This document shows, in pieces, positions 1 to 9,594 of a DNA stretch of 34,889 nucleotides. Each line of letters starts with the position of its first letter. The stretch's first letter is position 1. The position numbers were made by a program, and so were the translations under genes. The stretch lies in contig SDWO01000167.1 of the NCBI GenBank assembly GCA_004195325.1, positions 1 to 34,889 on the forward strand, in the 5' to 3' direction. The notes beneath the pieces are model-generated. The model did no database searches and was not told the DNA's origin. It was given only the letters and a program-made list of their open reading frames with translations. Origin of the DNA: Candidatus Izemoplasma acidinucleici (GTDB lineage Bacteria > Bacillota_I > Bacilli_A > Izemoplasmatales > Izemoplasmataceae).

Positions 1-19
1 AGATGTGTATAAGAGACAG
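1..19 (+). other. Nextera/Tn5 mosaic-end adapter (artefact)
   Basis: The first 19 bases are the Tn5 mosaic end used in Nextera libraries. The last 19 bases of the window are its exact reverse complement. This is library sequence, not genome; real sequence starts at base 20. Confidence 0.97.
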
Positions 20-158
20 TCTTTATAGAGTATGATTTTCAAAGCAAATTGTATGGCCGGTGTCTGTTTTGACTCGACGTTCAAACTAGGTGCAAGAAAA
101 ATGGTACAATAAGCAGTAATCTTATCAAACTAAAATAACAACGAATTTATCGTACAAT

Positions 159-187
159 GTGCTTTCCTAACTGGAAAGTACTTTTTA
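159..187 (+). terminator. Rho-independent terminator of an upstream gene
   Basis: A 9-bp stem (159-167 with 173-181, one G-T pair) with a 5-base loop is followed by TTTTTA. It closes whatever transcription unit lies left of the window and separates it from hsdM. Confidence 0.6.
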
Positions 188-194
188 TTACTTA

Positions 195-223
195 TTTTCA
201 AATAAGTATAAAAGTGTTATAAT
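195..223 (+). promoter_or_regulatory. Promoter of the hsdMSR operon
   Basis: TTTTCA (195-200) and a perfect TATAAT (218-223) are separated by 17 bases. The hsdM ribosome site AAGGAG lies at 248-253. I see no other promoter before hsdS, hsdR or the DUF4238 gene. Confidence 0.6.
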
Positions 224-262
224 TTTATAAAGTGATATAAGAATATTAAGGAGATGTAGGAT

Positions 263-1750
263 ATGGCAACAGTTTCATTAGGTTTTGAAGATCAGTTATG
301 GAAGATGGCTGACAAATTAAGGGGTAATATCGAGAGCTCTGAATATAAGCACGTTATATTGGGGCTTGTTTTTTTGAAGTATATATCTGATTCATTTGAA
401 TATAAATATAATGAGTTAAAAGAAGATGGTAATGGATTTGAAGAAGATAGAGATTTTTATTCTGCTGATAACATTTTCTTTGTACCTAAAGAAGCAAGAT
501 GGGGTTATATCAAAGATAAGGCAAAAATGCCCATTATTGGAAAAATAATTGATGATTCAATGAGTCTGATAGAAAAGGAAAATAAAGAACTTAAAAATGT
601 TCTTCCAAAAACATATGCAAGACCAGATTTAGATAAAACTAAGTTGGGTGAGCTAATAGATTTATTCTCTTTTGATTTGGGTTCTAAGGAAGCGAAAGAA
701 AAAGATTTATTGGGTAGAGTATATGAGTACTTTCTTAAGAAGTTTGGAAGTACTGAAGGTGAGTTTTACACACCACCTAGCATTGTTAAGTTATTAGTTA
801 ATATGATTGAACCTTATAAAGGTAGAGTATATGATCCTTGTTGTGGTAGTGGTGGTATGTTTGTACAGTCTGCAGACTTTGTCAAACAACATCAAGGTAA
901 AATTAATGATTTATCAATATTTGGACAAGAGTTTACAGCAACTACATGGAGATTAGCTAAAATGAATTTAGCTATTCGAGGTATTGATGGTAACTTAGGT
1001 GAAAGAGATGCTGACACATTTACCAATGATCAACATAAAAACTTAAGAGCTGATTATATATTAGCTAATCCCCCATTCAATATTAAAGACTGGGGACAAA
1101 ATAGATTATTAGATGATCCTAGATGGAAATGGGGAACACCTCCATCAAGTAATGCAAACTATGCTTGGATATCACATATGATAAGTAAACTAAGCCCAAA
1201 AGGAACAGCTGGATTTGTTTTAGCAAATGGATCTTTATCAACTTCTAGAAAAGAAGAATATGAAATTAGAAAGAATATCTTGGAAGAAGGTTTGGTAGAT
1301 TGCATAATAGCTATGCCTACACAACTATTCTATGATGTTGCAATTCCGGTATCGTTATGGTTTATTTCAAAGGATAAAAATGGAAGAAAAGATAAAGTCT
1401 TATTCATTGATGCAAGTAAAATGGGATATATGGAGACTAGAAGGCATAGAGAGTTAAGAAATAAAGAGATGGAGCAAATCTATACAACCTACCACAATTG
1501 GAAGAACGATGACAATTATGAAGATATAAAAGGATTCTGCAAGTCAACAGGAATTGATGAAATTGAATCACATGAATATGTTTTAACACCTGGAAGATTC
1601 GTTGGAATCGAAGAGGAGAAAGATGATGGTATTTCATTTGAAGAAAAAATGGAGGAGTTGACATTAGAATTGTCAGATTTGTTTCAGGAATCAGAAGTCC
1701 TTGAGAGGGAAATAAAGAAGAATTTAAGAGGCATAGGGTATGAACTATAA
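263..1750 (+). CDS. hsdM: Type I restriction-modification DNA methyltransferase subunit (HsdM)
   Basis: This is the modification subunit of a Type I R-M system. It transfers a methyl group from SAM to adenine in the site recognised by HsdS, and it joins HsdS and HsdR in the restriction complex. The N-terminal HsdM_N helical domain covers about residues 5-150. The N6-adenine methylase domain follows, with the SAM-binding motif DPCCGSGG at D191 and the catalytic NPPF motif at N269. GEFYTPPSIVKLL just before motif I is also typical. The length of 495 aa is normal and the gene looks intact. AAGGAG lies 9 bases before the ATG. The 3' end overlaps hsdS by 11 bases, which implies coupled translation. 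Confidence 0.97.
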   Translation: MATVSLGFEDQLWKMADKLRGNIESSEYKHVILGLVFLKYISDSFEYKYNELKEDGNGFEEDRDFYSADNIFFVPKEARWGYIKDKAKMPIIGKIIDDSMSLIEKENKELKNVLPKTYARPDLDKTKLGELIDLFSFDLGSKEAKEKDLLGRVYEYFLKKFGSTEGEFYTPPSIVKLLVNMIEPYKGRVYDPCCGSGGMFVQSADFVKQHQGKINDLSIFGQEFTATTWRLAKMNLAIRGIDGNLGERDADTFTNDQHKNLRADYILANPPFNIKDWGQNRLLDDPRWKWGTPPSSNANYAWISHMISKLSPKGTAGFVLANGSLSTSRKEEYEIRKNILEEGLVDCIIAMPTQLFYDVAIPVSLWFISKDKNGRKDKVLFIDASKMGYMETRRHRELRNKEMEQIYTTYHNWKNDDNYEDIKGFCKSTGIDEIESHEYVLTPGRFVGIEEEKDDGISFEEKMEELTLELSDLFQESEVLEREIKKNLRGIGYEL

Positions 1751-3146
1751 TAATCTATACCCATTAGAAATACTTGAAGAGATAGAAAGGGTAAGATTGG
1801 ATAAAAACCTTCCTTTAGATGAAAAGAGAAAGAAACTTTCGTTATTTGAACTCAAGGAACTGAGAAGTATTCCAGAAGATTGGTTATATGTTACAAGCAA
1901 TGAAATCTCTGAGTTCATAACAAATGGAGTTCATTCACCAACATCCGTGGAAGACGATCTTGGATTTGGATTTAGAATGTTAAGAATAACTGATATAGAT
2001 GACAGTGGTATTGCCTCATTGGATAAACTACCTTACTGTAAGAGGTTTCAGAAAACGGATTACAATAAGTTTGTAAAAAAGAATGATATTTACATATCGT
2101 TTACTGGCAATATACTGGGAAAAAGATATTTTGCAAAACAAGATATTGAAAATGTAGTTTTTGCTCACTACTTCGTTAGATTAAGACCTTTAGTAGTAGA
2201 TCCAAGATACATATTTTACGTGATGAAGAGTTACCATTTCGAACATTTTATGAGAAAAAGAAAACTAGGATCAAGTCAACCAAATTTGAAAGTTATAGAT
2301 TTGAAGAGAATTCCTATACCTATTTGCTCTTTGTATGAACAAAAAGCAATAGCAAATATTCTATCATCATTTGATGACAAAATTGAACTAAACAACAAAA
2401 TAAATAAGAACCTAGAAAAAATGGCACAAGCATTATATAAGCAATGGTTTGTTGATTTTGAGTTTCCTCATGAAAATGGAGAACTATATAAATCTAGTGG
2501 TGGGGAAATGATAGACAGTGAAATAGGACTAATCCCTAAAAAATGGGAAGCAAAGAGAATAGATACTCTTACAAATGTTGCAATTGGGAAAACACCTCCC
2601 AGAAAAGAACATGTTTGGTTCAATGATAAAAAGAATGAAAATAATGTTAGATGGTATTCTATTAAGGATATGAAAGATGTATCAACTCAAATTTATGATT
2701 CATCAGAGTATCTAACTTTAGATGCAATACAAAAACATAATGTTAAGGTAATACCGAAAAATACAATTTTAATGAGTTTTAAGATGACAATAGGAAGATT
2801 AGCTGTAACTACAACTGAATGCACATCTAATGAAGCTATTGCTCATTTCATCAATAATGAAAGCCAAGTTTTAAACAGCTACTTGTTTTACTATTTGAAG
2901 AAGTTTAACTATGATTCCTTAGGTAGTACTTCGAGTATTGCTACTGCAATCAATTCAAAGATTGTAAAGAGTATCAAAGTACTCTTACCACCTATGCATG
3001 TTCAAGAGGAATTTAACAATGTTGTATCAACATTTATGCAAAAATCTAATTGTAATAATATAAAAAATATAAATTTAACAGACCAAAGAGATACATTGTT
3101 ACCAAAATTAATGAGTGGGGAAATAAGAGTTCCAATTAAGGAGTGA
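1740..3146 (+). CDS. hsdS: Type I restriction-modification specificity subunit (HsdS)
   Basis: This subunit recognises the DNA target for HsdM and HsdR. The architecture is the usual two-TRD type. The first target-recognition domain covers about residues 40-195 and is followed by the central conserved helix beginning EQKAIANILSSFDDKIE near residue 200 and continuing to QALYKQWFVDFEFP. The second TRD covers about 260-420, with a closing helix ending in LLPKLMSGEI. At 468 aa both halves are complete, so a bipartite target is expected, although it cannot be read from sequence. The start overlaps the hsdM stop by 11 bases, and no strong ribosome site precedes it, which fits translational coupling. 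I see no second hsdS or inverted repeats that would suggest phase variation. Confidence 0.95.
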   Translation: MNYNNLYPLEILEEIERVRLDKNLPLDEKRKKLSLFELKELRSIPEDWLYVTSNEISEFITNGVHSPTSVEDDLGFGFRMLRITDIDDSGIASLDKLPYCKRFQKTDYNKFVKKNDIYISFTGNILGKRYFAKQDIENVVFAHYFVRLRPLVVDPRYIFYVMKSYHFEHFMRKRKLGSSQPNLKVIDLKRIPIPICSLYEQKAIANILSSFDDKIELNNKINKNLEKMAQALYKQWFVDFEFPHENGELYKSSGGEMIDSEIGLIPKKWEAKRIDTLTNVAIGKTPPRKEHVWFNDKKNENNVRWYSIKDMKDVSTQIYDSSEYLTLDAIQKHNVKVIPKNTILMSFKMTIGRLAVTTTECTSNEAIAHFINNESQVLNSYLFYYLKKFNYDSLGSTSSIATAINSKIVKSIKVLLPPMHVQEEFNNVVSTFMQKSNCNNIKNINLTDQRDTLLPKLMSGEIRVPIKE

Positions 3147-3152
3147 TGCGCT

Positions 3153-6100
3153 ATGGCTATAAAATCTTATCAAGAATCAGAGATAGAAATGGCTGCTTTA
3201 GAGTGGTTTGAAGAACTAGGATATGAAATTGTATTTGGACCTGATATTGGACCTGATGGAGATTATCCTGAAAGAGAAGATTATAGTGATGTAATACTAA
3301 AAGAGCGCTTAAGGGAAGCGATTTTTGACAATAACAAACATGTACCAAAAGATGCTTTGGAAGAAGGACTAAGAGAGATACTTGTTCCTAAACATGTATC
3401 GCTAATTGAAAACAATAAGACGTTCCACAAATATATCACAGATGGAATTACAGTAAGCTATAGAACTAAAGAAGGACACATTAAACACGAACAAGCTTTC
3501 TTGTTCGATTTTAAGAATCCTAAGAACAATAACTTTCTAGCTCTTAACCAATTTGTCATTGTTGAAAATAAAGTTAAGAAGATTCCTGATATAATAATTT
3601 TTGTGAATGGCTTACCTTTAGTTGTATTTGAACTAAAAACTGCTTCAAATGAAGAAGTCAGTATAACCGATGCTTATCATCAAATTAAAACATATCAAAA
3701 TACTATAAGTAGTCTTTTTGTATATAATTCATTTAATGTTATTAGTGATGGATTTAATTCAAAAGCGGGTACATTAACGTCACAAGAAGAACGATATATG
3801 TCTTGGAGAACCATTAAAGGCGCTGAAGTCGCAAGTAGTGCATTACCTACTTTAGAAGTTCTAATTAAAGGTATGTTTGATAAAGAGAGATTTATAGATA
3901 TTATTAAACAGTTTGTATTATTCCAAGTAGATGGTAACGATACTTATAAAATCCTTTCAGGATATCACCAGTATCATGCTGTAAACAAAGCAATTGAAAC
4001 TACTTATTCTGCTACTAGCACTAATGGAGATAGAAGAATAGGAGTTATCTGGCATACACAAGGTAGTGGTAAATCACTATCTATGGTTTTCTACACAGGT
4101 AAATTGATTATAAGTGAAAAACTAGGAAACCCAACAATAGTAGTTATTACCGATAGAAATGATTTAGATGATCAATTATTTGGTACGTTTTCTAAATCAA
4201 GTAGTTTACTAAGAACTGTACCAGTTCAGGCAAAAAGTAGAGACCATTTAAAACAAATCTTAAATGGTAGAGATAGCGGTGGAATCATCTTTACTACCAT
4301 TCATAAGTTCTCACCAAATGAAGATGGAGAAGCATCGCCATTAACTAATAGGAAAAATGTAATTGTAGTCGCTGATGAAGCACATCGAAGTCAATATGGA
4401 TTCAGTGCTAAAGTAGTGACTGATAAAGATGAAGCATATGAGACATATGGTTATGCTAAATACATGAGAGATTCATTACCTAATGCATCTTATATTGGGT
4501 TTACAGGTACACCGGTAGAATTAACTGATAAAAACACTAGAGCTGTATTTGGAGACTATATAGATGTATATGATATGTCTAGAGCAGTTGAAGATGGAAC
4601 TACTGTAAAGATATTCTATGAAAGTAGAATTGCTAAGCTAGACTTAGAAGAAGAATATAGTGGATTCGTTGATGATGAATTTGAAGAGATAACAGAGTAT
4701 CAAGAAGAAGTAGAAAAAGAAAAACAAAAAAGAAAATGGGCTCGATTAGAAGCAATCGTTGGTAGTGAAGAAAGAGTTAAAATGATTGCTAAAGATATAG
4801 TTGAACATTTTGAGAAAAGGCAAGATGCCAATGAATCTGGAACAGGTAAAGCAATGATTGTTTCTATGTCTAGAAGAATAGCTGTAGAACTATATAATGC
4901 AATTGTAAATATGAGACCAGAATGGCATAATAAAGATTTACTTAAAGGAAAGATTAAAGTAGTTATGACATCCAGTTCATCAGATCCAGATAGTTGGGGA
5001 ATGCATAAAACTACTAAAGCTGATAGAGATACACTTAGTAGAAGAATGAAAGATAATAATGACGAGTTAGAGCTAGTTATTGTTAGAGATATGTGGTTAA
5101 CAGGATTTGATGTTCCTAGTATGCATACAATGTATATTGATAAACCAATGAGAGGACATAACTTAATGCAAGCAATTGCACGTGTTAACCGTGTCTTTAG
5201 AGAAAAACAAGGTGGATTAATAGTAGATTATATCGGTATAGCTGACAAGTTAAAAGAAGCTTTAACTCAGTATACTGAAGGAGATAGAGAAACTGCTGGT
5301 GTAGATACAGAATTAGCAACATCAATTATGTTAGAAAAACTAGACTTAATTAATGAAATACTTCATGAACATGATTACTCAAAATTCTTTGGTGACAAAA
5401 ACACCGATAAATTAAAAGCAATTGTCGAAACTGTTGATTTTATAATAGGGTTAAGAGAAGACAGAAAAAAAGATTACATTCAAAATGTAACAGATCTGTC
5501 AAAGGCATATAGTTTGTGTGCGACTACAGAAATCGCAGAAAAATACAACTTGAAGATTAGTTTCCATAAATCTGTAAGAGCTGGATTGATTAAGATTGCT
5601 GTAAAAGGAAGTAAAAGAAAAACAATAAAACAATTAGATACTGAATTGAATCAATTAATTTCAAAATCACTTAAATCTTCTGAAATGATAGATATTATGG
5701 CAGAAACAGGATTATCTAGACCTGATATCTCCATTTTATCAGATGAGTTCTTAGAAGAATTCAAACATATGAAACACAAAAACTTAGCTGTAGAACTACT
5801 TAACAGATTAATTCAAGGGAAAATAAGAGCAATAATGAAAAAGTCTATTATTCAATCAAGAAAATTCTCTGAGTTGTTAGAAGAAGCACTAAGGAAATAT
5901 CAAAACAGAGCAGTTGCTACAACATTAATAATTCTAGAGTTGATAGAATTAGCTAAAGACTTAACATCTGCTGAAAATATTAGTAAAGACTCAGGGTTAA
6001 CAGAGGATGAATATGCTTTCTATGAAGCACTTCAAATGAATGACTTAGCAAAAACTATAATGGGTGATGAGAAACTTAAGATGATTGCTGCGGATTTAAC

Positions 6101-6299
6101 TAAGGCAATTAAGAATAGTGTTACCATTGATTGGAATGTTAGAGATTCAGTTAGGGCGAAAATGAGAGCGACTATCAAAGTACTGCTTAAAAAATATGGT
6201 TATCCACCTGACAATCCAAGTGATCCAAATAATTATGATAATTCTGTAAAGATTATTATGGAACAAACAGAACTTGTTTGTGATAACGAGACTATCTAA
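3153..6299 (+). CDS. hsdR: Type I restriction endonuclease/translocase subunit (HsdR)
   Basis: This is the motor and nuclease subunit. It translocates unmodified DNA using ATP and cuts at a distance. The N-terminal HSDR_N nuclease domain carries a PD-(D/E)XK motif at D146, E160 and K162. The SF2 helicase core has Walker A GSGKS at 304-308, DEAH starting at D408, GFTGTP downstream, and a motif VI-like QAIARVNR. The long C-terminal helical region probably docks the methylase. At 1048 aa the protein is full length. AAGGAG at the end of hsdS sits correctly before the ATG, and the gap to the hsdS stop is only 6 bases. All three subunits look intact, so the system may be active. Confidence 0.97.
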   Translation: MAIKSYQESEIEMAALEWFEELGYEIVFGPDIGPDGDYPEREDYSDVILKERLREAIFDNNKHVPKDALEEGLREILVPKHVSLIENNKTFHKYITDGITVSYRTKEGHIKHEQAFLFDFKNPKNNNFLALNQFVIVENKVKKIPDIIIFVNGLPLVVFELKTASNEEVSITDAYHQIKTYQNTISSLFVYNSFNVISDGFNSKAGTLTSQEERYMSWRTIKGAEVASSALPTLEVLIKGMFDKERFIDIIKQFVLFQVDGNDTYKILSGYHQYHAVNKAIETTYSATSTNGDRRIGVIWHTQGSGKSLSMVFYTGKLIISEKLGNPTIVVITDRNDLDDQLFGTFSKSSSLLRTVPVQAKSRDHLKQILNGRDSGGIIFTTIHKFSPNEDGEASPLTNRKNVIVVADEAHRSQYGFSAKVVTDKDEAYETYGYAKYMRDSLPNASYIGFTGTPVELTDKNTRAVFGDYIDVYDMSRAVEDGTTVKIFYESRIAKLDLEEEYSGFVDDEFEEITEYQEEVEKEKQKRKWARLEAIVGSEERVKMIAKDIVEHFEKRQDANESGTGKAMIVSMSRRIAVELYNAIVNMRPEWHNKDLLKGKIKVVMTSSSSDPDSWGMHKTTKADRDTLSRRMKDNNDELELVIVRDMWLTGFDVPSMHTMYIDKPMRGHNLMQAIARVNRVFREKQGGLIVDYIGIADKLKEALTQYTEGDRETAGVDTELATSIMLEKLDLINEILHEHDYSKFFGDKNTDKLKAIVETVDFIIGLREDRKKDYIQNVTDLSKAYSLCATTEIAEKYNLKISFHKSVRAGLIKIAVKGSKRKTIKQLDTELNQLISKSLKSSEMIDIMAETGLSRPDISILSDEFLEEFKHMKHKNLAVELLNRLIQGKIRAIMKKSIIQSRKFSELLEEALRKYQNRAVATTLIILELIELAKDLTSAENISKDSGLTEDEYAFYEALQMNDLAKTIMGDEKLKMIAADLTKAIKNSVTIDWNVRDSVRAKMRATIKVLLKKYGYPPDNPSDPNNYDNSVKIIMEQTELVCDNETI

Positions 6300-7675
6300 T
6301 GAACTTATACAGAAAACAGCATTATGTACCTAAGTTTATAGTAAAAAATTTCACGTATAATGGTAAAAAAACAAATATCTATAATAAAGAAAACAATTCT
6401 TTTAGTAAAGAATATAAAGAGGATGCATTTCAAATCCAACATTTCTACAGAGTGAGTGAAGAAGATAATCACATTGAAATTGATATGGGAAAAACTATTG
6501 AAGATCAAGCAGCTAATATTATAAATCATAAAATTCTTAATAAATCTGAGGTTATACTAGATAGAGTTGATCTTGAATGTCTGAAAAAGTTTACTTTGTT
6601 ACAGCTCTTAAGAACCAACTCGACACGAGACAAATTCACATATGCAGCAGGAATAATCTCTGAAAGAAAAGAGTCTGAAACTGAAAGAGAACAATGGCTT
6701 AGATATTTAGATTTAATCTTGGATAATAGTATCAAAGAATTAAGAAATTCCAATATGCCTAAAATGATATCATTTTTTGCTTCACTACTATATTCCTCAA
6801 CGTATTTTGTTTTCGTAAAACCATCAATAAATATTGAATTTACTTTACCTGACAATGGGATAGTTAAAGAACCAGCATCTCTTAGGAGTTTTTTTATATT
6901 TCCAGTTGCCCCACAGTTGGCAATAATGCTTGTAGACACAGTCTATAAGAGTATTCTTAAAGAAGAATCAGTTATAGATGTGTTGCGTAACAAAGATGAT
7001 AAAATTTATCCGATTTCTATTGCGGCAATCGGACTTCTAAACCATTTCGATAAGAAAACAATAAGTGATATTTCAAGAGTTACTGTACCATTAGTATATT
7101 TTGAATCAAATAGAAATAATTACATTAAAAGCTATTCACAGGATATTTGTAATAGTGATGAGATTATAAGTTACTTTTTAGAAAACACTTTAATACACGG
7201 GGATAATCATCGATTAAAAAAAATCTATGATAGGTTCTTGTCAAGAAAGGATATTATTTCAACTTATCCTGTTTATTTTAAAAATAAAGTTCAAAGTGTT
7301 CTAAGACTATTAGATATATATTTCACAGTTGGAATTAACGAAGCCAATAATCACTTTTTATTGAACCGTATACAATTATTGCCGAATACAAGTCAACTAA
7401 TATTTGATGACGCTGATGAGTTTATTTACCAAGTGCATACTTTAAATGAGAAAACTTCAATCTATTTAAGTTACCTTCTTATTGAAGAGAGTTATTCAGC
7501 AAACGCCTATAAGGACTCAAGCAAATTAGTATACTCTTTTCTTCAGGAGAAATTTTGGAAGAAGCGCAGATTTCCAATACCAAAGATATTCGCATTAAGA
7601 ACACATCTGAAAAAAACACACGGAGAATTGTGGGAAGAGTCGTTGAGAAATTATCGCAATATATTTGGGAAATGA
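6299..7675 (+). CDS. DUF4238 family protein, fourth gene of the hsd operon
   Basis: The N-terminus QHYVPKFIVKNF (about residues 7-18), followed by an aromatic, basic stretch, is the signature of DUF4238. The biochemical activity of that family is not established, although members often sit in defence regions. The 458-aa protein is soluble, with no signal peptide or membrane segment. Beyond the N-terminal domain it is mostly helical, with no motif I recognise. Its ATG overlaps the hsdR TAA by one base (TAATG), so it is translated with the R-M genes. That linkage suggests an accessory or second-layer role, which is inference only. Confidence 0.8.
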   Translation: MNLYRKQHYVPKFIVKNFTYNGKKTNIYNKENNSFSKEYKEDAFQIQHFYRVSEEDNHIEIDMGKTIEDQAANIINHKILNKSEVILDRVDLECLKKFTLLQLLRTNSTRDKFTYAAGIISERKESETEREQWLRYLDLILDNSIKELRNSNMPKMISFFASLLYSSTYFVFVKPSINIEFTLPDNGIVKEPASLRSFFIFPVAPQLAIMLVDTVYKSILKEESVIDVLRNKDDKIYPISIAAIGLLNHFDKKTISDISRVTVPLVYFESNRNNYIKSYSQDICNSDEIISYFLENTLIHGDNHRLKKIYDRFLSRKDIISTYPVYFKNKVQSVLRLLDIYFTVGINEANNHFLLNRIQLLPNTSQLIFDDADEFIYQVHTLNEKTSIYLSYLLIEESYSANAYKDSSKLVYSFLQEKFWKKRRFPIPKIFALRTHLKKTHGELWEESLRNYRNIFGK

Positions 7676-7702
7676 TTTCTGTTTGGTATCTAGGAGTTGA
7701 GA

Positions 7703-7876
7703 TTGTCTTTAGAATTATCTAATAGTTTACCTATAAAAAAAACTGCAGATATCAACGTAACAACTTCTGGCAATGATAAGAAGCATTATAAGTTTGAGTA
7801 TAAGAAACGTAAAAAAACGTCAGATTTTTCTGACGTTTTTAGTTTACAATTACCTACTTTGAAAATTGAAACGTAA
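7703..7876 (+). CDS. Possible small protein (57 aa), TTG start, uncertain
   Basis: An open frame of 57 codons starts with TTG at 7703, six bases after AGGAG (7692-7696), and ends with TAA at 7876. The product would be lysine-rich in its middle (KHYKFEYKKRKKTSDF). The strong terminator at 7813-7840 lies inside the frame and encodes its KKTSDFSDVF part. A terminator within a gene is unusual, so either this frame is chance or a leftover, or its 3' end is normally not transcribed. I recognise no family. Confidence 0.25.
   Translation: MSLELSNSLPIKKTADINVTTSGNDKKHYKFEYKKRKKTSDFSDVFSLQLPTLKIET
7811..7842. terminator. Strong bidirectional terminator after the hsd operon
   Basis: A perfect 12-bp stem (7813-7824 with 7829-7840) has a TTTT loop, with A-run and T-run flanks. 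It can stop transcription from either side. It ends the hsdMSR-DUF4238 unit. Confidence 0.85.
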
Positions 7877-7967
7877 ATCACACACTATTCTAGCTTGATA
7901 AATCATTTTTTATGAAACTGTTATTATAGGAGATTTAATAACATACAATTAATACTACTCCCTAGAT

Positions 7968-7996
7968 TTTATAGAATAATCACGATGTGGTATAAT
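7968..7996 (+). promoter_or_regulatory. Promoter of the DUF4357-nuclease gene
   Basis: TTTATA (7968-7973), a 17-base spacer and a perfect TATAAT (7991-7996) lie just before the AGGGGGTG ribosome site at about 8002-8009. The -10 box lies inside the longer open frame that begins at 7985, so translation must start at 8015. The 5' leader would be only about a dozen bases. Confidence 0.65.
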
Positions 7997-8014
7997 GATT
8001 TAGGGGGTGTAATT

Positions 8015-9529
8015 ATGAGACTATTTCTTAAAGATGCGGTATTGGAATACGAGAGTGGAAAGTATGTTTTAAAAGAGAAATCTAAGGTGAACATGAATAA
8101 AGCACCTAGTTTTTTAAAGCATACTTTTTCTAATGTCCATACTAAGATAATCAACAAAAAAATAAATGACAATAATGAAATTATAGAGGATATTGAATGT
8201 TCTTCATTATCTCAAGCTTGCTCTATTGTTCTTGGAAGAAGTTGTAATGGTAGAACTGCATGGAAAAACGAAGATGGTACAAAAGCTGAGGATTTAATTG
8301 ATTTCTTTTCTGAATCGAGCAGTACTGACGACAAAGTTGTATTAGAGGAGTTCTTAAGGGATATAGAGGTACTGGATAGTCTAGAAAACTACTCATCACA
8401 ATTTAATCCATTTGACGTGTTAAATATTATTGATAATGAGATAAGACATAGTAATGTTTTAGGGTGGTTATTAGATCCAAATGAAACACATGAAATTGAT
8501 AATGAGTTTTTAATCAAATTAATTAGAGATATATACAAAGAGAACGAAAATTCTAATGTTTATAATCATCTTAAGTTAAGTGAAGTATTCCTTATGGACT
8601 TCGAAGATGTAGAAGTTAGAAGAGAATGGAAAAATATCGATTTGCTTGTTATTAGCAATGAACAGAAATTTATTCTAATGATCGAGAATAAGATATGGTC
8701 TGAAGAGAGTAAAACACAACTCTCAAGATACTATGATATTATCAAAGATGATTTTAAAGGGTATAATGTTATGCCGGTATTTCTGACACCTGAGTTAAAG
8801 GAACCCTCAGATGATAGATGGGGGATTTACTCATATTTGGGAGTACTTAACATCTTAGATAAAATTACTATAAAAATACCAAGAGAATCAACAAAGACAT
8901 TTATAAGGCAATATACAGATATTTTAAGGAGGAAAATTGTGGGAAATCAAGAACTTGAGAAATTATGTCTAGACATTTATAGAAAACACAAAAGAGCATT
9001 GGATTTAATTTACGAAAACAAACCAGATCAGTACTCGCAAATATATGAATTGGTAAAAGGCATTATAGAAAATAGTGATGAACTTAAATTGGATCATCAT
9101 ACAAAGTCAAATATCAAATTTTATGTAGAACTTTTTGATGAAAAATTAAAGAAAGAGTCTATTAATTGGACTAGTACAAAAAGACTGCTATTGTTTGAGG
9201 TTGAGAACTCAGGAGATACTTTGAAGATATCCTTAAAATTAGGACCATGTGAACAAAATGTGAGAATAGGTATATTGAATTTTTTTGATAAGCATTATGA
9301 TGATAAAAAAAGGCTCTTACTAAAAGTAATGAGAAATGGAGTTCCAAAAGGAACGAAGTATACTTCGATTTATACAAGAAGAATCGTTACAAGTTCAAGC
9401 TACAAGGATTTAGATTATGAAGGTTTTGAGAAGAAAATACAATCTGTGTTTAAGGATTTTATTAAAAAAGATTTAGAGGAACTTAAGAAAATAATCAATG
9501 AAATTAGTTGGGACTTAATTTCATTTTAA
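8015..9529 (+). CDS. DUF4357 domain fused to a PD-(D/E)XK family nuclease
   Basis: The likely start is ATG 8015 (504 aa), because an upstream in-frame ATG at 7985 precedes the promoter. Residues about 63-95 (SLSQACSIVLGRSCNG then WK) match the DUF4357 pattern, a short presumed domain often attached to nucleases. The following region, DVLNIIDNEIRHSNVLGWLL, resembles the PDDEXK_4 N-terminal motif with its HS-xLxWLLDP signature. The catalytic set is D209, E224 and K226, within IDLLV and MIENKIW. The C-terminal 200 residues are unassigned. The protein has no membrane segment. It lies in a defence island, so an anti-phage nuclease role is plausible. Its substrate, DNA or RNA, cannot be told from sequence. 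It may be co-transcribed with the radical SAM gene 65 bases downstream, since I see no terminator between them. Confidence 0.8.
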   Translation: MRLFLKDAVLEYESGKYVLKEKSKVNMNKAPSFLKHTFSNVHTKIINKKINDNNEIIEDIECSSLSQACSIVLGRSCNGRTAWKNEDGTKAEDLIDFFSESSSTDDKVVLEEFLRDIEVLDSLENYSSQFNPFDVLNIIDNEIRHSNVLGWLLDPNETHEIDNEFLIKLIRDIYKENENSNVYNHLKLSEVFLMDFEDVEVRREWKNIDLLVISNEQKFILMIENKIWSEESKTQLSRYYDIIKDDFKGYNVMPVFLTPELKEPSDDRWGIYSYLGVLNILDKITIKIPRESTKTFIRQYTDILRRKIVGNQELEKLCLDIYRKHKRALDLIYENKPDQYSQIYELVKGIIENSDELKLDHHTKSNIKFYVELFDEKLKKESINWTSTKRLLLFEVENSGDTLKISLKLGPCEQNVRIGILNFFDKHYDDKKRLLLKVMRNGVPKGTKYTSIYTRRIVTSSSYKDLDYEGFEKKIQSVFKDFIKKDLEELKKIINEISWDLISF

Positions 9530-9556
9530 ACATTAGAACATAATGGAAGTGAAAAG

Positions 9557-9572
9557 CAATTACATGTAATTG
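9557..9572. promoter_or_regulatory. Perfect 16-bp palindrome, candidate operator
   Basis: CAATTACATGTAATTG is a perfect inverted repeat 23 bases before the radical SAM start codon. It lies just downstream of a CATAAT that could be a -10 box (9539-9544). The position suits a repressor site. No regulator is identified. Confidence 0.4.
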
Positions 9573-9594
9573 AAAGGTTAAAGGGGGATAAGTT

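Noticed and set aside
22-72. Open frame of 16 codons running in from the left end and stopping at TGA
   Set aside because: It could be the tail of a truncated gene, but it is too short to identify and has no supporting match; the terminator at 159 is the only hint of an upstream gene.
7985-8014. Ten-codon N-terminal extension of the nuclease gene
   Set aside because: It contains the TATAAT promoter box and lacks a ribosome site; ATG 8015 has one.
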